Source of the DNA: CALAMC01 sp964459465
Lineage (GTDB): Bacteria; Zixibacteria; MSB-5A5; GN15; PGXB01
DNA length: 64,000 nt
Assembly (NCBI GenBank): GCA_964459465.1
Contig: CAYWLR010000011.1
Location: 1-64,000 of the forward strand
Direction: 5' to 3'
Each line of letters begins with the position of its first letter. The first letter of the stretch is position 1. Below, piece by piece: positions 24,320-33,208 of this stretch. The translations under genes and the position numbers were made by a program. Below the pieces are notes generated by a model. The model searched no databases. It had not been told where the DNA came from and was given only the letters and a program-made list of their open reading frames with translations.

Positions 24320-27300
24320 CAAAAAGCTGACAATTGCGGTACTTACATTGGGGTTATTGCTGACCCTTGCAAGTGCGGCTTTTACTTCCGAAACGATTAA
24401 GGTTCTTGGCCAGGATCAACAACGGTACGAGAGGATCAATGCGTCGAATCCGAAGTTCCAGCAGTTGAGCCTAAAGGTTGCCAATCAGCCGGTGCATGCT
24501 TTCAGTCGTCCGGATATTGCTTATGCGATTACGCCGACGGCTGTACTTCCTCCGGATTACTTCTGCGACCCGCTGTTTTATAACCAGGATTTTGCGTTTT
24601 ACACGCTTTTCCCGGTTGCGACATACGATTTGCGGACCTATGTTTTTCGTATGACGCCGACGGAGGGTTACACCTGTACTCTGGTGACAGCATCGGTGCT
24701 GTTTTATGGCCCGGCTCATGTTGGGACGCCTAACGCCTACATGTGTGTATATGACGAGAATCTGACTCCTCTGGATTCGATCTATATACCGTGGGCGACC
24801 ATCCAGGCTACCGGCTACGGCTGGCTGGATGTCGACATGCGTGCTTTGGGCTTGACGTTTGTTGATGGTGAAGAGTTCTATATCGGACTCCGTGCTGTCC
24901 CCAGCGTCCCCGGCGATCAAATCGCGATTTTGATCACCGACGTCGGATTGGGTGACAACCGCCATGCCTGGTATGCCGACGGTGCCGCCGGCTATCTGGG
25001 CTGGTACACGTTCAGCAGCAACAGAGCCTATTCGTTCATGTCGGAAGTTTGCTGCGACCGCATTCCTTATTCCAGTTGTTACACACAGGAATGGGACTGT
25101 GCGACCCCGTATGTTTACTGGTGGGAACAGCCGAATGCCTGGTCCGAGGATTACTACAGCCAGCGCTTCACCGCGGGTGGCGGTTTGGATACCTTGACCG
25201 AATTCGGTATCGCTCTCTTCAGTTATGCGGGTTATTTTGAGCCGGTTGGCGCGCCCGACCTGGACGTTTTCGTCTGGGGCGACGCGGGTGGTTTCCCGGA
25301 CACGACTAACGTCCTGTACACGACCACCATTCCGTTTGCCAGCCTGCAGTTCTGGCCGGCCACAAGCGGCTATAACTCGGTTACGGGTCTTAGCGTCATC
25401 GTTTCCGGCGACTTCCACATCGGCTGGTCGGTGAACGACGTCTCCGGCGGCGTTCTGGCGGCCCTGTCCGATGACGGTTCGGTTTGCGGCGTCGGCCGCA
25501 GCAGTGTTCTCTGGTTACCCACCGGGGATCCGCTCGACGGCTATGCCTGGGGTTCGATTCTCGAAGCCTGGGGCGCCGATGTCAACTTCTGGATTTATGC
25601 CGACATCTGCAAAGATGAATTCTCGGAATGCCAGAATATTTCTTACTATACCGGTATTGCCAATTTCTGGTATCTGCCCGATCGCTACGGCGATTATGCG
25701 CAGGCGGTGCGGTTCACGCCGTTCGGCGAAGGCTGCCGTCTGGAGACCATGTATTATGCTCTCTACTGGCATCCGGCCCGCTGTGCTGCTCCGTGGAATC
25801 TGTACACGGAGAATTCACAGCTCCAGGTTTTTGACAACACTGGACGCGATGGTCTCCCCGGAAATCTCCTGGGCTCCATCGACTTAACTCCCGCCGATTA
25901 CTATGCCGTTTGCGGATATTATGTGTGGAACTCTCGTAGTTTCCACGACCAGAATATCCGTTTTGACGCGGACGTCTGGTGCGGCATCGAATCGCAGGCT
26001 TCGGATACCCTGACCGGTATTCTGGTCCTGTCCGATGCGGTCGGTACCGCCCCGTTGAGCCGCACGGCTGAAAACTGGCTGGGCGACTGGGAATACGTTT
26101 GGGAAGCGTGGCCATGGGATTGGAATACTCTGATCGATATCGACGTGTGCTGCGTCCCGATTGCGGAAATAGCCTGTACGGGCGGTGAAAGCTGGCCGGT
26201 CAAGGCTCATGATGATTTCCGCACGAACCATTCCCTGAACAGCATTGGCGACGCCCAGTGCAACCTGACCAAAGCCTGGCAGTATAACACGGTCCAGACG
26301 ATGGTTTATGGTTCTCCGGTTATCTGGGAAGATATCGTCGTAGCCCTCTTCGGCGACAGACTGGTCACCATCGATCTCAATACGGGAACCCAGATTAACC
26401 AGAAGCTCGCCACCGATTTCGGCAGCTTCGTTCTGGCTTCGGGTATGTTCTCGACCCCGTCGGTCAAGAACTGGGCCGATTACGGCATGGACCAGACGCT
26501 GGTCTATGTTGCCGGTGCCGGCGCCCGTGCCTTCTCTGCGTTCAATATTAATACTCTCGATACGGTTTGGTCACGCAAGTATGACGTCCACGGCACGAAC
26601 ACTTTCACCTATGGTCAGCATTGCTTCGTGGATGTTGGCGGCGTGCCTTACCTGATTTACTGGGGTGACGGCGGCGACATGTACGCCTGTAACGCCATGA
26701 CCGGCGCCTCCATCTGGGGTCCGATCAACGTTGGCGGCAACGTCACCTTCACGGCAGTTACTGACGGTGAGTTGGTTTTTGTCGGTCACGATGAAAACGT
26801 CACCAACGGTGATGTCAAGGCCTATGATCCGTCCGACGGATCGCTGGTCTGGTCGCTTTCCACGGTCAACGGTGGTCTTCTGGGCGGAACGGTTGTTCCG
26901 GCTAAAGACTATCCGGGCACGGAAGGCTTCCTGGCCGGTATGAGCTATGACGCGGCTGCCGGCAAACTGTATGTCGTTTCGTCCTACAATCCGGCGGACA
27001 ACTCCACCCCGGTTCAGGACGGCGGCGTCATGTATCGTATCAATGCCGCTGACGGCGTTGTTGACTGGGTTCAGCTGTCCAACGGTGGTCTGGGCTCCGC
27101 TTTCGCGACTCCGGCGATCGATGCCAGCAAGGTTATCTTCCAGGGCTGGTGCCCGTGGACGACCTCCGGTCAGAGACGCGGTCCGATCGCGTACATCAAG
27201 AACTCCGGAGTCATTGCCTGGGCTAACACTCTGACCAACCCGGGTTCATACAGCCCAGCCGACGGTGGCTTTGCCCACAACTGGTTGATGGACGGCATGC

Positions 27301-29369
27301 TGTCCTGCGAGCCCGGTGTGGCCGATTTCTATATCGCGCAGATGCGTGAAGATTATCTGAACGTCTTCAACGCCGATGACGGCACGCAATTGTGGCATCG
27401 TCGTTTTGCGCTTGGTCAGAATCGTGCTCACCGCACGGCTCCGGTCATGGATGACGGTCACGTCCTGGTTGTCTGGGGATGGAAGATGTTCTGTCTCACC
27501 AATCAGACCGATCGTCAGCGCTTGAACATCCTCAACTACAAAGTCGACGTTCCGGTTGAATTCGGCGGCGGCACGAGCGAAATCATCACATTCGCGGACA
27601 TCTTCGAAAACAACGGTTGCGCTCCGCTGACCATTTTCAACGTAACGATTGACGAGAACACCAACGGCACGGTTCCTCCGGTTGCATCCTTCACGGTCGG
27701 AGAAGATCGAATCGGTCACTCCGAACAGTATCTGGCCAAGATGACGAACAAGGCCGAAGAGCTTGTCAGAGACATAGCTCAACTCGGCGCCGATGTGGCC
27801 ATCGAGAATATGCGCTCATCGAGCAGCAGAGCCTCGTATGCCCCGCCGGCGTTTTTGAACGCCATTGTTTCGCCGACGCCTAATACTATCGTGAACCCGG
27901 GCGCTCCGCCGGTTGATATCGTGCTGGATGTGAACGCTTCGATCATTACCCGCGGCGCTCACGTGTTCTATGCCTTTATCAATTCAGATGACCCCGACTA
28001 CTTCCTCGACAGCGCCTACATGAACAATAGTACCAACTATCTCATTCCGGCGGTCGAATTGACGGTTGTCGGCGGTTGTTTGTATGATGTTGAAACGCTC
28101 GAGTTCGGCGCCACCGGCGATTTGAACTTCACACGCGTTTACAATTCCGGTAAACTGGCCGACGGCGACGTGAACGAGTTCGACGTCGATGGTTATCCCG
28201 GTGAATTCTGGCAGGCCGGTATCATGTTCGGCAATGCCAAATATCGGCTGGCTTTCCATTCCGACAACTGGAGCGGAGGCGACTGGGAGTGGAATACCCT
28301 CCTGGCCGACGTCAACTGCGCCACGGCCCAGTGCGAAATCGGCCTCGAAACCAATGCGCTTCTCGGCTACATTTCGCTCGACCAGGGTAGCACCTATGAA
28401 CCTCTGTACGGTGAAGTCGCGACCATCGCGTTCGTGGACTCCGTCCAGAACTTCTATGATACCCTGCTCTCTCCTCGTCGCTGGAACTGGGATTGGCATG
28501 ATACATATGGCGAATCGCCGCCGTACGACGACACCCTGACCATGGGCTTCAAGGCCTGCGGTAAAGTAATCGGTGCTTATACCGCCGATAAGAACGGCGT
28601 TCTTGATAACTTCGTTATCTACAGATACGCCGTTTACTCCCGCTATGGACAGGCTGTCAACGATATGTATGTCGGTGCCTTCATCGACTACGACGTTGGT
28701 CCGAATAACAAAAACAACGTTACCGGATACAACAAGGCTCATTCCGTGGCCTGGTCGTATGACTGCGCCACTCCGATCCGCGCCTTCGGTATGGTGAAGA
28801 TCCCGTTCGGTGGCTGCTATGAGCCGCTGATCAACGCCAGGGGTCTCGACGGAAGACCGGGCGGATTCTGGAATGATTCGCATATCTGGCTGGATTCCGC
28901 GTATAACTGGATGTCCAGCCCGCTGTGGAAGTATCAACTGATTCACCAGCCCGGCATTCTGCCGTGCGTTTCGTCGTCCACAGACCGTGAATCCTTCTTC
29001 ACGCTGCAGACGGCGAACCTGCCTGCCTGGGCCGGAACGGCTGATTCGACCATCGTCTGTTTCGCCAACTTTGGGCTTGAAGCCGCCGATGCGTCCGATC
29101 CGTCGAATTACTTCGAGCTGGCCAATATGGCCAACAAGTGGGCCGGCTTCGGTCGCGGTGACGTCAATAACGACGGTATGATCAACCTGGTTGACATTGT
29201 CTATCTGGCGAACTTCGTCCTGGATCCGATCAATAATAAAGGTCCGTATCCGTTCAAGTACTCCGGTGATGTCAATGCCGACGGTTCCTATACCGCCGCT
29301 GACGTGACGTACCTCATTAATTATTACTTTAATGGTGGTGCGGATCCGCTTGGTGCTTGGGAAATCTAA
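24309..29369 (+). CDS. Very large secreted protein with PQQ-like beta-propeller and dockerin
   Basis: 1686 residues, with AAGGAGG before the ATG. Signal peptide 1-24. The N-terminal 620 residues hold about three related beta-rich, aromatic and Cys-containing segments of about 180 residues. About 640-1060 is a PQQ/quinoprotein-like propeller (repeats such as YACNAMTGASIWGP, KAYDPSDGSLVWSL, YRINAADGVVDWV, NVFNADDGTQLWHR). Further beta-rich domains follow, then a dockerin at the end (RGDVNNDGMINLVDIVYLAN; DVNADGSYTAADVTYLINYY). Codons look more C-ending than in neighbours, and a strong promoter, leader and perfect terminator surround it: probably abundantly expressed. No catalytic residues recognised; structural or binding surface protein inferred. 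Confidence 0.88.
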   Translation: MLLNKKLTIAVLTLGLLLTLASAAFTSETIKVLGQDQQRYERINASNPKFQQLSLKVANQPVHAFSRPDIAYAITPTAVLPPDYFCDPLFYNQDFAFYTLFPVATYDLRTYVFRMTPTEGYTCTLVTASVLFYGPAHVGTPNAYMCVYDENLTPLDSIYIPWATIQATGYGWLDVDMRALGLTFVDGEEFYIGLRAVPSVPGDQIAILITDVGLGDNRHAWYADGAAGYLGWYTFSSNRAYSFMSEVCCDRIPYSSCYTQEWDCATPYVYWWEQPNAWSEDYYSQRFTAGGGLDTLTEFGIALFSYAGYFEPVGAPDLDVFVWGDAGGFPDTTNVLYTTTIPFASLQFWPATSGYNSVTGLSVIVSGDFHIGWSVNDVSGGVLAALSDDGSVCGVGRSSVLWLPTGDPLDGYAWGSILEAWGADVNFWIYADICKDEFSECQNISYYTGIANFWYLPDRYGDYAQAVRFTPFGEGCRLETMYYALYWHPARCAAPWNLYTENSQLQVFDNTGRDGLPGNLLGSIDLTPADYYAVCGYYVWNSRSFHDQNIRFDADVWCGIESQASDTLTGILVLSDAVGTAPLSRTAENWLGDWEYVWEAWPWDWNTLIDIDVCCVPIAEIACTGGESWPVKAHDDFRTNHSLNSIGDAQCNLTKAWQYNTVQTMVYGSPVIWEDIVVALFGDRLVTIDLNTGTQINQKLATDFGSFVLASGMFSTPSVKNWADYGMDQTLVYVAGAGARAFSAFNINTLDTVWSRKYDVHGTNTFTYGQHCFVDVGGVPYLIYWGDGGDMYACNAMTGASIWGPINVGGNVTFTAVTDGELVFVGHDENVTNGDVKAYDPSDGSLVWSLSTVNGGLLGGTVVPAKDYPGTEGFLAGMSYDAAAGKLYVVSSYNPADNSTPVQDGGVMYRINAADGVVDWVQLSNGGLGSAFATPAIDASKVIFQGWCPWTTSGQRRGPIAYIKNSGVIAWANTLTNPGSYSPADGGFAHNWLMDGMLSCEPGVADFYIAQMREDYLNVFNADDGTQLWHRRFALGQNRAHRTAPVMDDGHVLVVWGWKMFCLTNQTDRQRLNILNYKVDVPVEFGGGTSEIITFADIFENNGCAPLTIFNVTIDENTNGTVPPVASFTVGEDRIGHSEQYLAKMTNKAEELVRDIAQLGADVAIENMRSSSSRASYAPPAFLNAIVSPTPNTIVNPGAPPVDIVLDVNASIITRGAHVFYAFINSDDPDYFLDSAYMNNSTNYLIPAVELTVVGGCLYDVETLEFGATGDLNFTRVYNSGKLADGDVNEFDVDGYPGEFWQAGIMFGNAKYRLAFHSDNWSGGDWEWNTLLADVNCATAQCEIGLETNALLGYISLDQGSTYEPLYGEVATIAFVDSVQNFYDTLLSPRRWNWDWHDTYGESPPYDDTLTMGFKACGKVIGAYTADKNGVLDNFVIYRYAVYSRYGQAVNDMYVGAFIDYDVGPNNKNNVTGYNKAHSVAWSYDCATPIRAFGMVKIPFGGCYEPLINARGLDGRPGGFWNDSHIWLDSAYNWMSSPLWKYQLIHQPGILPCVSSSTDRESFFTLQTANLPAWAGTADSTIVCFANFGLEAADASDPSNYFELANMANKWAGFGRGDVNNDGMINLVDIVYLANFVLDPINNKGPYPFKYSGDVNADGSYTAADVTYLINYYFNGGADPLGAWEI

Positions 29370-29394
29370 TCAGCCTTTGCTGATAGATCGTTTT

Positions 29395-29428
29395 GGAGCA
29401 AGGTCAAATGACCTTGCTCCTTTTTTTT
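29395..29428 (+). terminator. Strong rho-independent terminator of the 24309-29369 gene
   Basis: A perfect 12-bp stem GGAGCAAGGTCA / TGACCTTGCTCC with an AA loop, followed by eight T residues, 25 bases after the stop codon. Confidence 0.95.
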
Positions 29429-29527
29429 GGCCTTAAACCGGAATAAACTTGCCCGGCGGTAATGAACCGGAGTATTTTAAAGGTGTTATAAAGCCAAGGA
29501 CCGGAACCGAAAACGGCCACAGGATAT

Positions 29528-30583
29528 ATGAATAAGCCGGACGCCATATCGCATACGATATACTATCACATGATCGACCTGTATGATGTCGGGGCGATTT
29601 ATCATCACGGCGACAGCCTTATTTTTCGGGTGTTACCCAAGAAGGACCCGGCCTATGCTTTTCAGGTATTAAGACGTCGGCTCAAGACGATCGGCTTTAA
29701 GGCGGCCTCCCGGGAAGACATGCAGGGCTTTTTGATCAGCGTCGCAGAACTGCCCTGGCATCGCCGCATCCCCCCGTTGAACGCCATCCTGTTTTTGGTA
29801 ACGATATTGACCATGTTTTTCGCGCCGCTTTTTTATACCCGGTTGAGTTTCGCCGATATACTATCGGCGGAGTTTCTTTATGACCGTCTGGAATTCACGG
29901 TTGCGCTTATCCTGATACTGCTCTTTCACGAGTTCGGGCATTATTTAGCGGGAAGGCGGCGCGGGATACTGATGTCGCTGCCCTATTTTATCCCCGCGCC
30001 CAATTTTGTCGGGACCTTCGGGGCAATAATCAAATCCCGTTCGCCGTTCGGTAACCGTCGCGATTTGATCGAGGTCGGCGCGGCCGGACCGATTGCGGGA
30101 TTTGTCGTGGCCATCGTGGTTTTAATCTATGGTTTGCAGAAGGCGGTGGTCATCCCGGCCGGGGGCGGTCTCACGCTGGGTGATTCTCTGCTGATCAAGT
30201 TCATGGCCAATCTGATTGTCGGCCCATTGCCGGACGGGTATGATTACGCTCTGCCGGCGGCGGCGCTGGCGGGATGGGTCGGGCTTCTGATCACGACCAT
30301 CAATTTACTGCCGCTGGGTCAGCTGGACGGCGGGCATATCGTATATGGCATGGTGGGGCGGCGGCAATATGGCATCAGTTATGTATTTCTGGCGATAATG
30401 CTGGTTCTGGGATTCTGGTGGCCGGGCTGGTGGTTGTTCGGAGCGCTGACGTTTATATTCGGATTGAAGCACCCGCCGACTCTTGACGATTCGCAGAAGT
30501 TGCCGGAATCGACGGCTTTTATGGGTGTGGCGGCGATTTTGATTTTTATACTGTGCTTTGTGCCGGTTCCATTCAGACTGTAA
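29528..30583 (+). CDS. Site-2 protease family (M50) intramembrane metalloprotease
   Basis: 351 residues. A soluble N-terminal part of about 85 residues (YAFQVLRRRLKTIGFKA region) precedes 6-8 membrane segments. Zinc site HEFGHYLAGRR (about residue 134) in a TM helix, and the second metal motif LLPLGQLDGGHI (about residue 264); PYFIPAPNFVGTFGAII follows the first motif as in EGY1/S2P-type proteins. Function: cleaves membrane proteins within the bilayer, often for signalling. The substrate is not known. Its 3' end overlaps the convergent HD-GYP gene by 11 bases. Confidence 0.92.
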   Translation: MNKPDAISHTIYYHMIDLYDVGAIYHHGDSLIFRVLPKKDPAYAFQVLRRRLKTIGFKAASREDMQGFLISVAELPWHRRIPPLNAILFLVTILTMFFAPLFYTRLSFADILSAEFLYDRLEFTVALILILLFHEFGHYLAGRRRGILMSLPYFIPAPNFVGTFGAIIKSRSPFGNRRDLIEVGAAGPIAGFVVAIVVLIYGLQKAVVIPAGGGLTLGDSLLIKFMANLIVGPLPDGYDYALPAAALAGWVGLLITTINLLPLGQLDGGHIVYGMVGRRQYGISYVFLAIMLVLGFWWPGWWLFGALTFIFGLKHPPTLDDSQKLPESTAFMGVAAILIFILCFVPVPFRL

Positions 30584-32060
30584 CCGGGGACGCGGCTATT
30601 TTTACGGCCTCATCGCCCTTTTTGATAGCCCGGTTGATAAGTCCTTCTTCGTACGCTTCCTGAAACAGCTTGACCAATTCGGGGTCAAACTGCGTCCCGG
30701 CGTGTTCACGAAGCTCCTTGAGGGCGAAATCATGCGATTTGCCCTGTCGATAGGGTCGGTTGGACGTGATAGCATCGAAGGTATCGACGACGGCCAGCAG
30801 TCGTCCTTCGATCGGGATCTCCTTCCCTTTCAGGCCATTGGGATAACCGGTTCCATCGAAACGTTCATGATGGCACAGGATATATGGAATAATCGGCTTT
30901 AAAAACGGGACCTGTCCCAGAATGGCCGCCCCGCGGATCGGGTGCTGCTGCATGATCACGCGCTCATCGTCGTCCAGTCGTCCCGGCTTGTTGAGAATGC
31001 CGTCGGGGATACCGATTTTGCCGATGTCATGAAGGCGACATCCCGTTTTGAGTTGATTAACACGTCGTTTGTCCCAACCCAGTTTTTCGGCCAGTATTTC
31101 GGCGAGATAAAACACGCGGTCGGTATGACCGGCCGTGTAATTGTCGCGGGCTTCGATGGCATTGGCCAGGGCGCCGATGGTCTGAAGATAGGAACGTTTG
31201 AGGTTATATATCAATCGGGACGATTCCATGGCCGACGCGGCCTGCGAGGCCAGAAGCGAAATGAGGTGCATCTGGCCGGGGGTAATTTGTTTGAAGGGGT
31301 GGTCGTAAACGATGTTTAAATGCCCCAGCAAAACCCGTTTGGAAATCAGGGGATTCGAGATAATGGTACGGCGACAGGGGGTATTGTTCTTAATGATATC
31401 GAAGTTATCGCAATAGACGTCCTCGCGGTTACGCTGGACGTGTTCATGGGGTGTCAGGCCGTTCAGGAATTCTTCGACCGAGGGGTCGTCGTATTCGCCG
31501 CCGATACATTTGAGGCGGTGGCAGTGTTGTTTTTTATCATACAGAAGGATGGACGATGCGGTCGCGGGCAGCTGTTGCAGCAGGGTCTTGTTGATCATGT
31601 CCAAAACGGCATTGAAACCGACGCCACGGGCCATGGCCTCGGATATCTTGCGCAGTTCCGTCTGGCTTCGCAAGGCGACGTTTTCGCGTTTGACTTCCTG
31701 GTGATCGAGGCCCCGATTAATGGTCGCGGTCAGGTCTTCCAGCTTGAACGGTTTGACCAGGTAATCGTAGCCGCCCTTTTTGAGGACCGAAATGGCCGTT
31801 TTGACCGTCGGGTATCCGGTCATGAGAATGACAATGCAGTCGGGATGATTGGCGAGGGCCTTTTCCAGAATTTCGACGCCGGAATGATCGCCCATGACGA
31901 GATCGGTCAAGACCAGGTCGATGCTGTTTTTATCCAGATGGTCGAGGGCCGCGACCGGGTCGGAAAACTTGCAGACGTTGAAGTCCCGGAAATCGCCCAG
32001 CGCTTCGAGTATTATATTGCAGATATAAATTTCATCATCGACGACCATGATATTTTTCAT
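30573..32060 (-). CDS. Response regulator with GAF and HD-GYP c-di-GMP phosphodiesterase domains
   Basis: 495 residues. Receiver domain (1-120) with phospho-acceptor in VLTDLVMGDHSG and the Lys in YLVKPF; GAF-like sensor region about 150-290; HD-GYP domain about 300-470 with ARDNYTAGHTDRV, the HDIGKIGIPD metal motif, HHERFDGTGYPNGLKG (the GYP motif) and DTFDAITSNRPYR. All key residues for c-di-GMP hydrolysis are present. Function: phosphorylation-controlled breakdown of cyclic di-GMP. No kinase is adjacent. It converges on and overlaps the M50 gene at the 3' end with no visible terminator. Confidence 0.94.
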   Translation of the reverse strand: MKNIMVVDDEIYICNIILEALGDFRDFNVCKFSDPVAALDHLDKNSIDLVLTDLVMGDHSGVEILEKALANHPDCIVILMTGYPTVKTAISVLKKGGYDYLVKPFKLEDLTATINRGLDHQEVKRENVALRSQTELRKISEAMARGVGFNAVLDMINKTLLQQLPATASSILLYDKKQHCHRLKCIGGEYDDPSVEEFLNGLTPHEHVQRNREDVYCDNFDIIKNNTPCRRTIISNPLISKRVLLGHLNIVYDHPFKQITPGQMHLISLLASQAASAMESSRLIYNLKRSYLQTIGALANAIEARDNYTAGHTDRVFYLAEILAEKLGWDKRRVNQLKTGCRLHDIGKIGIPDGILNKPGRLDDDERVIMQQHPIRGAAILGQVPFLKPIIPYILCHHERFDGTGYPNGLKGKEIPIEGRLLAVVDTFDAITSNRPYRQGKSHDFALKELREHAGTQFDPELVKLFQEAYEEGLINRAIKKGDEAVKIAASPVTV

Positions 32061-32203
32061 GTTGTCTCCTGTCGCAAAATCATAAAGGCTGCAAATCTCA
32101 AAAGCATCATAGTCCTTTACACCATTATCGACCGGAACAGGTGGGCTAACAGGGGGAGCAATGGAATTGTATCAAAAAAAAGCTGGATATGGGCTAAATC
32201 CCA

Positions 32204-33073
32204 TCATGCACTATATTGCTCACCGGCATGGTAAGAAGAACGCACCAAAGGATCTGCAAAAACCTGCCTGATTCCGGCCCTTGTGGCGACCACGGCCAGT
32301 GAAGAAAATTCATCGGGGTGATAGTATTTCACGACGGGGTGGTGATTTTTCGACGGGGCGAGGTATTGCCCGATAGTGAGGCTTTCCACCCCGGCGTGCG
32401 CCAGATCGTCGAAGGCGTCGGCCAATTCTTCTACGGTCTCTCCCAGACCGACCATGAGACCCGACTTGACAACCATATCGCCAAAAGCGCGGGCCGCGGC
32501 CAGTACGGCCAGGGACCTGTCATAAACCGCCTGCGGCCGTACTTCGGGATATAATCTTTTCACGGTTTCCAGATTATGATTGAAAACTTCGGGGCGTTCG
32601 GCAAAAACGGCATTAAGGGCCGGCAACGACCCCTTAAAATCGGGCGTCAGGACTTCGATGGTCGTGCCGGGACATCGGGCACGAATGGCGCGAATGACTT
32701 CGGCGAAATGCCCGGCCCCGCCATCGGGCAGGTCGTCGCGGGTAACGGAAGTGACGACGGCGTGTTTGAGTTTCATGATTTTCACGGTTTCGGCGACGCG
32801 TTGGGGTTCATCGCGGTCGAGTTGTCCGACGGCCCCGCCGGTGACATTGCAAAAGCGGCACCGCCGGGTGCAGTTTGGTCCCATGATCAAAAAGGTGGCG
32901 GTTCCGCTGGAAAAGCATTCACCGCGATTGGGACAATTGGCCTCCTGGCAGACGGTGTGCAGATTGTGCTTTTTCAGGAGTGACTGCACTTCGAGATAAT
33001 GCCCGTCAAGTCTAACTTTAACCTTGAGCCAGTCCGGTTTTTGGGTTTCGCCTTTTTTGCGGATTTCGGTCAT
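32204..33073 (-). CDS. lipA: Lipoyl synthase
   Basis: 289 residues from the ATG at 33073 (a start at 33097 is possible). Radical SAM enzyme: auxiliary cluster Cys in CQEANCPNRGECF, SAM-cluster motif CTRRCRFCNV, then VTSVTRDDLPDGGAGHF and the C-terminal DPLVRSSYHAGE with the RSSY Ser ligand. Function: inserts two sulfur atoms into octanoyl groups on lipoyl domains of 2-oxoacid dehydrogenases and the glycine cleavage H protein. No lipB or lplA is adjacent. Divergent from the secreted protein at 33209. Confidence 0.96.
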   Translation of the reverse strand: MTEIRKKGETQKPDWLKVKVRLDGHYLEVQSLLKKHNLHTVCQEANCPNRGECFSSGTATFLIMGPNCTRRCRFCNVTGGAVGQLDRDEPQRVAETVKIMKLKHAVVTSVTRDDLPDGGAGHFAEVIRAIRARCPGTTIEVLTPDFKGSLPALNAVFAERPEVFNHNLETVKRLYPEVRPQAVYDRSLAVLAAARAFGDMVVKSGLMVGLGETVEELADAFDDLAHAGVESLTIGQYLAPSKNHHPVVKYYHPDEFSSLAVVATRAGIRQVFADPLVRSSYHAGEQYSA

Positions 33074-33208
33074 AATCAGTGTCCAATTCCTGCACATAAA
33101 CAGGCGCAGCGCCCATATTATTGGCCTTTGCAGGGCAGTGTCGTCAAGTTATCAAAAAAATTCTCGATATCAATAGAAAGATATAAAAATAAATGGGAGC
33201 ACCCGTCG

